A DNA stretch of 64,000 nt. Origin: Istiophorus platypterus. Taxonomy: Eukaryota > Chordata > Actinopteri > Istiophoriformes > Istiophoridae. The stretch spans positions 15,328,027 to 15,392,026 of the forward strand of contig CM029126.1 in NCBI GenBank assembly GCA_016859345.1. The letters run 5' to 3'. Positions within the stretch are counted from its first letter, which is position 1. Each line of letters starts with the position of its first letter. A program made the position numbers and the translations under genes. The notes beneath the pieces were generated by a model. It saw only the letters and a program-made list of their open reading frames with translations. It made no database searches and was not told the DNA's origin. Shown piece after piece: positions 36,685 to 48,000 of the stretch.

Positions 36685-37698
36685 GATACTTGGTATTTTC
36701 TATGTCCGACCGTCTGACTAGCTCTCTGACTTTGGCAGTCCTGGAGCAGACTCTTGCCTAATATTGATTGGCTTGTCTGTGTGGAGACAGATGAATGCAT
36801 TAGTAGGCAGCTTACCCTGCCACTGGAAATATATTAAGTTCATGTATTAGGCACCCTGTCTGGTTGCTATGGAGATGCACCGGGAGTGAAGGACCGGGGG
36901 GGGGTGCAAGTGGGGGATACAGGATGTGATGAGGCAGTCGACTTGATTTGTAGTCCTGCTCCCTCTTCCTCTTTCCCTGCCTGTGTCACTTGTGTGTCCT
37001 CTTTTACCTCTTGCACCTTTTATCTGTTCTCAGTGTTTCCCCTCGCTTCATTTTCCTTTTCCCCTAACATTCTTACACTGCTGCTTTTCAAATTTTCTAA
37101 ACTCCACTAGGAAGCATGGGCCCTTTCCCTTTCTCACTGCTCACTGTTCAGTTGATTTTGTCGTCCCCTTTGTGCCTTTTTTTCCCCTCTGTTTGGCTGT
37201 CATTCTCTGTCCTGCCATCACCACACCAACAGACTTTTATTTCTCTTGGGTTTTCTTGCAGACACATTTCCCACTTTATCCCTCCACGTACGTAAGCACC
37301 TAGCTCCCTCTTCATCTGTCTCTCTCAACCCCACCGCCGCCACCTCCCTTCCTTGGCTCACTCCATCTCTGTGCTCTGCAGTAAAACTGGTGCATTGAGG
37401 CAGCAGGAAATGGGGACTAGAGACAATAGAATGGAGGGAAGTATGGAGAGGAGTCTGTAATGTCCTCCTCTCCCAACCCTAGCATGTTGAGAAAACATGA
37501 GCTTAACACTTTCATAATCTTTCTTTTAATTTCATGTGGCATATACACATCAATTTCATATTCAAGGCTTCATTTTTTGAGCTTCCCCTGCAAGACAAAA
37601 CCTCGGAACTTCCACATTTTTGGTCTCTATGAGACTAGGATTTGAACAAAAACAGTTTACACAGAAACCTTTACTGAGTTTGATGCTAGTAATGGAAA

Positions 37699-39336
37699 AT
37701 GTGCACATCTGCTTTGTGGCTCATGTGTGTTAGCTTGCTGTTCAGCACCTCTCTAAGCTGCTATCAGTGCTTTGTTGATGTGCAAGACAGTCTTCGCCTG
37801 TGCTGGGGTCACATTTTGACTGAGCACAATATCAGAAATGTTGACGCCTGCTTCAGGAGGCTGGACCGTATATTCAGCAACAATGAGAGAGTGATTGAGG
37901 CTGGCAGAGTGGGTGTGGAAATAATTTTAATTTATTTTTTTTTAATCATCCTTCTTCAAGGAGAACATTATAAAATGAGTAAATCAGCTCTAAATAGCCA
38001 TTGAAAACAATTAGTGATTGCATGTTCAGTTGTATTTAGTCAAGGAGTTTGCTTATAGATGTGTTATATGTGTCTGTCTTCCAGGTAAAGGTTATGACAA
38101 ACAGCTGAAGGAACTTTTGGATGCCGAGATCCTGCCCATGGTAGAAGAATTTGACAGAAAGCTCAATGACGGTAGCTAAACACCTGCTCTGATTAGTCAC
38201 ATAACTGCACAAGTCTTTAGAGCATCAGAATTGTTAAGTAAGGTCGGAAACGAGGGGTTGGGGTGGGGGGGGTTAAAATGATGCCCTAAAGCACACATTT
38301 CACAAGAATGTGTTGAGCTAAATATTCCTGTCCTCCTCCTCCTCCTCCCTCCCATCTATCAGACACAGTGTATGAGGAAAGGCTGCAGACAGCAGCAGAA
38401 AATTTCATTGCAGCTGCCTCCAAACTGCCTAGAGGTGAGACATGGTCTCGTCCCCTTTCCTTCACCTTTTCATTTATATACATATACGTGTTAGGTCTTT
38501 ACAGTTCCATCTGATCTCTGTACTCTCTCTGTAAAAAAGCTTGTGACAGTCTTTCAGAAACTGTGGAGTATAAAGGAAGCAGTCAGGATAACTGACTCAC
38601 AATTGTTGACGTTAAACCAGGTCCTCTGATTGAAATAAAATTTGGTTTACTCTTTTTCCTTCTTTTCACAGTCTCTGGATGTTTCCCTCCATGCGGTTGG
38701 TGCCTTTATTCTTTTTTGTCTATTTCATATCATCATTTCTGTCAACATATCATAATCCATGTATCAGCATATCAGTATTAGTTTAATGCCTCCATCAGGT
38801 TTTCAGAGTGCAGGTGCAGTATACAACTGTATTACCTGCCAGTATGACTCCTGTGAATTCCCTCTTGACTGTCCAGGTGAGTATTATAATAATCTGTCCA
38901 ACATATTGGATTACTGATACTGTTACATCACAATTTTCAAGTAGGAAAAAAAGGTGCACTAATCCAGACTTGACACGTCCTTACATAACTATATTTTCAC
39001 CTTCATAAGCATCTGCTCTTGATCCTTGAAATGCTCCTCTTTTGATCCTTGAAATGCTCTTAGCAGAAAGTCAGGATTTGAAAAAGAGACTGAGGCAAGG
39101 TTTTATTTCCACACATTATATCTTTTGCACTGAGCCCCCAAGGTACTGTTTAAGTCCTTGGCTTCTTTATGCAAGGTGACAGTTGACTCCCACACACGAT
39201 GGTATTCATATCAACCCTGTACAGCACAGCCACTGTTTAGCATATCATCACTTTTACTCCACTCCTCAGAGACTGTGCTTAAGTATTATCATTAAGGAGG
39301 GCTCAGACTGCAAGAGCTGGCCCCCTGTGAATGTTA

Positions 39337-39386
<50 letters not shown>

Positions 39387-41852
39387 TGTTGTGTTTGTGC
39401 CTGTGTGGGTGGCTATATGTTTATTTCAGTTAAAGAAATTAAAGTATTGGAAAACAGCAGGAGCCGAATCTGGTGCGATGTGCTGTTTCACCTACCAGAC
39501 AACATCGAGGTAATCTGGAGGTTTGCAGAAGAGGTATGCTCGGCACATGGTAAACCATTCAAGGTTACTGCAGTATTGTATCTTTAAAGGAATAGTTCAA
39601 AATTTTGGGGAACTAGGCATTCTGACTCTCTCGCTAAGAATTAGCAGAGAAGATTGGGAGCATGCTCCTATTTTTCTGGTAAATAAGGAAGTTGGAGCCA
39701 CGAGTCGATCCTGGCTTAGCTTAGTTTAGCACAAAGAGTGGTTGCAGATGGAAACAACTAGCCTGGCTCTGGAAAAAAAAACCTACCTATCAGTAACAGA
39801 GTTTTTACAGTGTGAATCTGCTTGCTGTATATCCATCAGTGTAGGTTTATTGGCTCACAGGAACCCTCTTTCAGTAGATGAACGGTGCTGTGTGACTTTG
39901 CCAGTTCGTGAGATAATGGTTTATCTCATGAAAATGTTAATGCTGAGGTCAGCACTAAGCACCAATGTGGCAAAATTATTTTAAAATGTCCTCTGTATGA
40001 ACATGCCAATTCTGTGACTTATTGAGAGGCATGTACAAAGTGAATGCAGAGCATTTTACAGGACTAAATTTCTCATATATCAGGGAAAAAAAAGCACTTG
40101 GTTAAAAAAAAAAGTTTACTATGCTGAAATATCTTCATCTTTTTCATGGGAACCTCCCTTCCATCATTCCAAAAACACCCAACACAATACAGTACTGAGA
40201 CAAAGGTTTGCTCCGAGCTCAAATTAAACCAGCACCTCAAAGACTAACTATTCAAAAATTTATACCTGAGTTTTTAATCTATCCATGATTTATAGTGGTA
40301 ACTGGGTAAGCTAAGCTAACCAGTTGCCAACCAGTAGCTTTATATTTATCAGTGTTACATATATCAATTGTCTGATCTAACTCTCAGCAACAAAGCAAAT
40401 TGCAAATGTAAAAAAATTCCTCTAACACTGGATTATAATATTAAATCTATCATTGCATCTGTACAGATAAGAATAAATGATCCCTGTCTCCAGTACATTT
40501 TGGCTCAAAGCATTTATTCCTACAGGTGAAAACCCAGCAGGTGGATCAGTTTAAGGAAGTGACTGCAGGGGTGGACAGGCTCTATTCAATCCCTTCAACC
40601 AGCTTGCAGCATCAGGGCACCTACCTGTGTGAGATTTACTCAGGCCAACGCTCCATTGTTAGACTATACTACCATCTCACAGGTAACAAGAGTCACCACT
40701 TTTGGGTAAAAGAATTAATACCAATTGATAGATTGATGCTGATCAACTTTTGTAGGACTTTTGTACTGGCACACAAAACGACCATGACTCCTTCACACTT
40801 ATGGAGAAAATAGGCTTGGAAGGTTCCAATAAAGCATTTTAGTACCTGAAGTAAATTTGTGAAATAGGGTTTATCCTTATCATTAAATGTTCAAAAGAAT
40901 GCAGGAAAATCAATGCAAATTTCATCCATATATTTCTATCATGGTAAATGTTAAAATCATTTTGGGTTCATGAAGTAAAATATGTTCTCTGTGGGTACAG
41001 ATTTTATTTTATTATCTTTATCTATTTGGTGTAATATTTTCTGAGATTACAGATAAAAGTAGATTAAAGTTTAATCCAGTGAGAATAACCTCTTCAGGAA
41101 ACTGTACGCAAAAGGGAGGCCCAAGCAAAGACAAATGTAGAAATAAGATTGAAAATATGAGGACATAATACTTCAAAATCTATAAAATACTCATGGTATG
41201 AAACAAAATGGGCTAAATGGCTAAGATACATAAAGTAAAACCATTGAGGCCCTCAATGAAATTTATTAATACAGATATGTAAATGAGTCGATGTGTGTTT
41301 ATGTATTTAGATGTATCCGTATGCCTGTTCATATATCACTGTATGTTTTCAAAAGTATGCTTGTATAAGCACAAGTGTAGCTTTGTATTAGTTATCAATG
41401 TAAATGCTTACTGTGCTTCGCTGCAGTAAGAATACACTTACATTAAGGCTACATGTTCTTATTGATTACATTTATTTTCATGGGAAAACTATTATAAAAA
41501 CTATTGTAAAACACTTTTTCTAATTAAGCATTTTTGCAATCTCCCACTTCCTTGATTCAATCTTCCTCTGTATTCCTTCTCTTCATCTCTCCATCTAAGT
41601 GACCCCCCAGGTTGTGCCAGGCCACACAGAGCTTCAGGAGATATTTGATCTGTCTCTACTCCCTGGAGGGCAGTTACACCCTGTGCCTGGTGGTCCTCCC
41701 TGCTGTCCCCCTATCCCTTCACCACCGCTTCTCATAGCCTGTTTAACTGCATTGCTGCTGCTGCTGTTCCTCTCCCTAGGGTAAAACAAAGCTATTTCTT
41801 GCACACTATAACACATAAAGAGCATATATGAACATATATATCCATATATGGC

Positions 41853-41910
<58 letters not shown>

Positions 41911-42018
41911 TATCGCTCACTTTTTCTTTGACTGTTCAGGGTTCTGTATTGGTCATTAATACCAGAGCAAACAAGTCTTCCTGAAGAAGCGGATGGAGAT
42001 GAAGATTTTGGATTCTGA
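37699..42018 (+). CDS. spaca6: Sperm acrosome membrane-associated protein 6 (Spaca6)
   Basis: Nine coding exons: 37699-37912, 38085-38171, 38363-38434, 38672-38695, 38799-38876, 39430-39533, 40526-40682, 41600-41780 and 41940-42018 (996 nt, 331 aa). A signal peptide (about 1-20) is followed by an IZUMO-type helical domain starting CYQC (Cys21/24) with Cys35 and Cys51. A Cys-rich hinge follows: GCFPPCG (127-133), NCITC (142-146) and CEFPLDCP (151-158). An Ig-like domain has Cys174, Trp188 and Cys228 (TYLCEI). A transmembrane helix (about 289-313) and an acidic 18-residue tail end the protein. The hinge and Ig motifs match mammalian SPACA6 in order. In fish and mammals Spaca6 acts on the sperm membrane with Izumo1 and Tmem81 in egg binding and fusion. 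The exon 1 donor (G|GTGTGG) is weak but is the only nearby one that keeps the frame open. Adjacent to has1, as in human. Confidence 0.95.
38998..39065. repeat. Short tandem duplication in spaca6 intron 5
   Basis: The phrase gatccttgaaatgctc occurs twice, 25-26 bases apart, near 39019 and 39044. It is a small direct repeat with no sign of function. Confidence 0.75.
39339..39385. repeat. (TG)n microsatellite in spaca6 intron 5
   Basis: Pure TG run ending about 45 bases before the exon 6 acceptor at 39429. Length variation here could touch the polypyrimidine/branch region of that intron. Confidence 0.95.
39587..40420. mobile_element. MITE-like non-autonomous DNA transposon in spaca6 intron 6
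   Basis: The left end aaaggaatagttcaaaattttg ... tggcttagcttagtttagc is mirrored by the right part gctaagctaaccagttgcc ... ctgatctaactctcagcaac, which read in reverse complement follows the left end's order. The element fills most of the intron (39534-40525) and has no transposase. It resembles a terminal-repeat element very common in percomorph fish. A one-ended relative lies at 21150-21245. Confidence 0.65.
41850..41908. repeat. (TA)n microsatellite in spaca6 intron 8
   Basis: TA run of about 55 bases ending roughly 30 bases before the last-exon acceptor at 41939. Confidence 0.97.
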
Positions 42019-42042
42019 GACTTAGAAAGCTACATGTATTGC

Positions 42043-42048
42043 AATAAA
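42043..42048 (+). terminator. spaca6 poly(A) signal
   Basis: AATAAA lies 25 bases after the spaca6 stop codon, giving a very short 3' UTR. That is common for testis-expressed mRNAs. Confidence 0.75.
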
Positions 42049-42059
42049 GATATTTCAAC

Positions 42060-45000
42060 AAGCCTCTGGCCTTGCAAAGAGTGTTACATCATGGTTTACA
42101 GAAAACCTGCGTGTGACTCCTTTTACCACTAGAGAGCAGGATGTACATATTATAATCAGCGGGGCTTAGTCAAGTGCTGTAGAATAATAACATTTATTCT
42201 CATTTGTGTCAGACGGTATTGGAAAGCACTACTCCCACTACATTTACTCAATTACTGTACTTACTTTTTTTATCACGACAAAATGAAAGTGTGACAGTTC
42301 TTGTCTATGTCTGTCCAGGTACTGGATATTTACTGTAACTTTCACAGAGTAGTTCACAGAGTGGTTCCGGTTTAGATTCAGTAGCTACTCTGGCAACCCT
42401 GGAAATACAGAGGAGATAAAGTTATAGGTTAAAGCAAACTGATCTGGTGGGGCAATGATATTGACCATGATGCAGTTACAGTATATTAGATGTTATAAAG
42501 GGCTTCTGACAGGGTTGATGTTAGACAGGAAGAGGTATGAAAGCATAGTCATGGAAGGTCTCTATAATCAGTTTTAGAAGGAATGGGGTAGAAGGGAGTG
42601 AAGGGGAGTCCAGTGTTAAATATCAATCTTTCACTTAGGACAAGAATGAGAATTGTGATGAAAGAGAGGATGACATAAAACAGACAAGATTTAGTATAAG
42701 TATTGTGGTCAGAGTTGCACAGTTATTGGCTGAGAAGGTTAGAGGCTGAGGATGAAGACTACTAAGTAATGGACTCAGAGACCCCTGGGCAGCTGTGATC
42801 ATAACTTAAAAAAAAACACACACACACACTATATTAGTAAAGAAAAAGAGGCACCATAGTCAAGTTAGCAAGAGGAAGAAAAGAACAAACTTTTCTGTGT
42901 GAAAGGATACAGCCAACTGCAACAGTCAGTCCTTCATGTGACCACAAGGAGGCAGAAACACACACTCACATAGCCTGAAAATAACACTCAAAATGCCAGA
43001 ATTCAGTGGTTTGTACCTTTGATGATGTTTTCTTCTAAAGTAATGCAAAAAAGCAACAGTTACATCTTTAAGTGATTGTATGCTTTCTCCTTTGAAAATA
43101 GAGTGTCAAGGCTAATCCTGGTTGCTTCGGATTAATGTGACTTCATCTCAACCACTCCAATCTTCCGTCACATTTATGCAAACAAACACAAAAGTATACA
43201 TGATCACATATACAGATGCAGGCATGTTCAAATGCGCATGAAATGAGACCCCTCACACGCACTTCTATGGAGTCCTTGAACTGGAAAATATCTTGTCTGG
43301 TGAGCCAGAAGAATAAATGATTACCCCCTGTCAACCTAAAAATAGATTAAAGATAATTATATATTATTGTCACAAATTAGTTATATATTATTTGCTTCAT
43401 TGCTTATATTCAGATTACCTGCACTGCCTCCTTCATCACCACTAGGTGGCAAAAAAAGCTCGCTAATGCTGCCCTAGATGGGGAGACCTGGATACCAGGA
43501 GTTGTTTATAGTTGTTTATAAGTTGTTTATAAAACAAAAACCAACCTCATCAATAAGGTAAACGTTCCTGACACATGCATTATGGGTACAGTATATATAC
43601 TTTATATAGCTCCTCACTCTGTACAAGTTACACTAATCAGTGATATGAAAGGTCAAAGGGATCTGACATTTTATTGTTGTCAATGTCCCAATTTTTTTTT
43701 TTTTTTTAATGAACTTTAGTCTTTTCTTTTTGTGTTTTCATCCCATGCAACAGTGAAATACTCACACCTGCTGCAGGTCAACTTTTACAAATGACTCCTC
43801 TAATGATTCCTTTAGTTTATGCTCACAATTGACATTAAATGCAAACACCTTAAGCTCTCGCCTTGAAACTGGAATAATGTATCTTGCTAAAAGATATGGG
43901 CCAAAATCAGAACCAATAAGATTTCAAGCTTGTTAAGTGATGCTCATTAATACTTCCAAAGTTTGTACTAGTTTTGTGGGAAAGATTTGCACCTGTAAAA
44001 TATAAAAAAATGACTGTTTAAATAAAATCTGTGAACAAACGTCATGAGTAGTGATGTTACACAGCTTTGTACAGATACAAAGCAGAAAACTGCATGTAAA
44101 ACTCAGAACTCAGAGTCCAGTCAGATGATAGGGGTTTCCTTTACTTCATTCCCCCCTCCAGTCCTGAAAGGTGCGGTATATTTTCAAGATGGACAATGGT
44201 GCCAGCTCTTGACAACCCAGGTGATTTTGCATATATTCACAGCACAATAAATATTTGCCATTATTTTATAGCATCATTATTTATAACAAAAACCTACAAT
44301 TATCTTGAAATTCTACTCTACTTTCAGGACCTGCAGCAGAGATAAAGGTTGATAAAAAGATTGACCATAAGTACCACCTTTACTCAATGTGGTATTTATT
44401 TCTGTTTTGATGAGACCTTTTCCTCTTAAGCCTGTTAGTGGTTTATTGTTATTTCTGAGATTCAGTGTGAATATAGCCACAAAGCTTGATTGATGTTTAC
44501 AAAATAATTACATGAAGAATGAATGAAGAAAACTGCCAAATATGGTAAAAAAAAAAAACAAAAAAAACAAACCGTGTACATTTAACAGCCAAGGTTTAAC
44601 ATGGTATTAATTGCAGGTCTGTCGTATTACATTGTATAAAAGTTCCAGTCACTGAGAGCACTGCTATATGTTTTGGAGTAAACGCTAAGATGGAATATGT
44701 AACTTCTTATGTTCTCCAAAAATAACACATGTAATGTCTCTGCTTTTTATCCAACCACAGTTAAAAGCTCACACAGAAATCGGGCAGAGAAAATACATAC
44801 TGATAAAACCAAGTCATCTCAGTCTCACTTATTATCCTGTTTCAGAATGACTGAATGAATCTGTTACACGCAGATCTACTCTTGCTTTCAGACTTTTTTG
44901 ATCTACTTTGCCAAATGCATGAGAGTGAGATCATGTGGACAACAGTCAGTAAGTTCCCAAAGACAGAGAAGAACAGTGTGTTTAAAGCTTGTACAGTTTA

Positions 45001-48000
45001 ATACCCTGTAAACTAGACACACAGCAGCAAACAGTCATGTTACTGAGAGGTCTTTTGCTACAAAGTATTATCCCTCTTCCTTAACAGATACATAGTTGCT
45101 AAGAACCTCCTGTTTTGTTTTTTCTGATAACTTCGTAGGAACAGATCATAACTATGAAGTGGTTCTAGGTACAGGAAGGAAATATCAAAAAAATCAGGAA
45201 CAGTTTGTTCAAATGAGTATAATCCCACAGTCACCCCTGCATTTGCCTTGAATCTGCATTCTTAGTGAGAAAGGGACTCACATCTGATACACTGCAGACT
45301 ATTTTATTAAAAAGTAAAATCCCTGAGAGGGATCTTAGAAAAACTTGCCATGAGTCTAGATCCCTCCAAAGCATCACTTATCCATCCCTAAAGGTTGTTG
45401 GTCTAAAAGTAGTCATATTGATACAAACTGAGACTAAGGATGCAGCAATCAGCCTTTAAAATATCTGCTATCTCTGCTACCTATTTTCTTTCATGAACTG
45501 CTGCTTTTAGTAAAATGATTTGACAGTTATTGGATGGATTGCCTTAAAATGTAGTAGAGGTATCTTTGATGCCCAGTGAATGAATCCCTATGACTTTGAT
45601 TATCCCCTGTCATTCCAGACGACATCTGTGAGATTACAAATACACTTTCGGAAATACAATCCAACGCTGGATACCTGGAAAAGACATTTTGATTTTCCCC
45701 AAAAGATTGTGTAAGGAACTCTGTGAGACTAAAATACAGAAAGCCACTATACTGTAATTCTACATGTTGCTAATATAATTTGCTTAGATAGAATAAACTA
45801 GTAATAAACTAGCCTTTTGTAAATAATAATTCAACCCTTGTCATCATCCATTGTTTGAGATTTTTCCACAGGACATGGCAAACTTACTTATAGATTTTGA
45901 AAATTACTGATATGCAACTCTACAGCTGATAGTGTTAATATACAATTAAATTGATTAAATCTTAATTAACTGCTCAAGACAAAGTCTTTCTATGAAAACA
46001 TATGGACATTTTTGATTGACTCATTAGGACACAATGGACTCCAAAAAAAGACACAACTGTAAATTCAGGTCATCATTGCTGTTTTTTAGTAGAGCAGAGC
46101 GGAACTTCTTTTGGGAAAATGCACTGCCGGGATGCTGTGGATAAAAATATATCGCTTTCACTGCCACTATAGAATCAATGCTAGGGAGTCATCAGATGGC
46201 TCACTGTCTGTAAACCTTCAACAGAGTTTGGAAATCTCACCAGTTGGCATCCAAAGAAAGAGATGAGGATGTGAGATTAAAAATTCACCTGCTGATAAAC
46301 ACAAAAACTTACAGAGAAAACAACAGCGACATCACAATAACACCACAGCATGTTATTGCAACAGTGGGGGAGGAATGAGGGAGCTTCACCTGATCAAGAG
46401 ATGGATAACCAACAAATCAGGAATTAAAATCAGAATTCATACTGGTATCGCTGATACTTTATCAGAGGTTTTACAACATGTTCTGTTTTTTACTGAATGT
46501 TTTGTGATGCAGTACGATAGAACATGTTGTGTATTCATTTTTTTTCCTCTGCTATTCCTGAGTTCAGATTGGCATATAAGATTTCAAACATAATTAATGA
46601 AGTATGAACTGGAGTCACAAGAAAAAAAGAGATTTTAGATTGAACAAATTATTCAGAACTATATTACAATCAAGTAATTGTAAAAATTATAGATCATTGA
46701 ACTTTATGATAATATGACTAATTATTTCTTCAAATACGATAAATGTTTTTCATTAAAAATGAAATAAATGAAACAAATTTCAAACAACTGTATTTGTGAC
46801 CTTAAAATTCCCCGTATTGCTGCTTCTGCCCTTTTCCTAAAAATATTCTAAGCGCATATGGCAATTCATAAATTTACTCTTAGGTTTAGGTTTATGATCT
46901 GACAGGCCAGCAGTGTGTACTACATCTATGGTCCATTACTACACACTATGTGGCACTTTCCTTCAAAGCAGGCGGTGTACGGCACATTTATGGTAGATTG
47001 CTTGAAACCCTGTGGCACATTACCTCAGACAGTGCTTCTGAGGTATTTCTACTTTTACTTTTTAAGTAGTGCTCAAACATCATGTCAGAGTGTGCCATTT
47101 TCCAGTACGACACACAACTTTTGTAAGGGTTTCTAGTACACACTGTAAATCTGCAATGCACAGCAACACTGTACATACATACCTGGCAACACATATTCAT
47201 ATGACACAGGCTTGGGCTTAGAGTTGCTGAGAATTAAATTTCTCTTTTTCAAATTTTATCTTGGCTTATGCTTGACGTAAATCCTAAGGTAGGTAAAACT
47301 TGAAACCGCAAAATACTGCATTTTATTCTAATAGCTCAAAAACTTTTATTTTATTAGAATCCTGTCACACTGCTTTTGAAATGCAAGCTAGATGAAGAGG
47401 ATGACATTTTGGAATTATAGTAATTATAGTAACTGTTTTATCCATAAACTGGTATAAGTTCTACTGCGCTGTTTCTCCTTAAGTAAATGATGTCTCACTG
47501 CTAGAGAAACTATACAGGAAGACAGACTGCGATCTGCGAGTTTTATATAGCACTTGTGGAGTATCTAAATATAGTCAGACATGACTCAACACTCTCATTT
47601 AGTGGGCATATTGCTAGTATTTTTGCTCGTATTTTTTTCCCCTGTCTTGGGCAAAATGTAAATGCAGTGAATGTGTGTGATGCAGTGAATGTGAACCCTA
47701 CTGACGTGAAGTAGTATCTGAATTATTTTTGGTGGATTAAACTTGATTAATGGCCCTATACTTTGTCTTTTACATGTTTTCTCTCTCCAAGTAACTCCCC
47801 CTAGCTAAATAGTTAATAGAAAACAGAGAGGAGTGCGCATGAGGTTAAAAGCATCAAGGATATATGTCATAAAAGCTCCTTCAGGATGTCTCCAGATCCA
47901 TAAATGTTTCTCTTCTCTCAGAATTATGTGGGAAATTGTGGAGTATAATTCTATTGTTTAACCTGTAATTTTGAACTGTTTGAGATTTCCATCCATGTTT

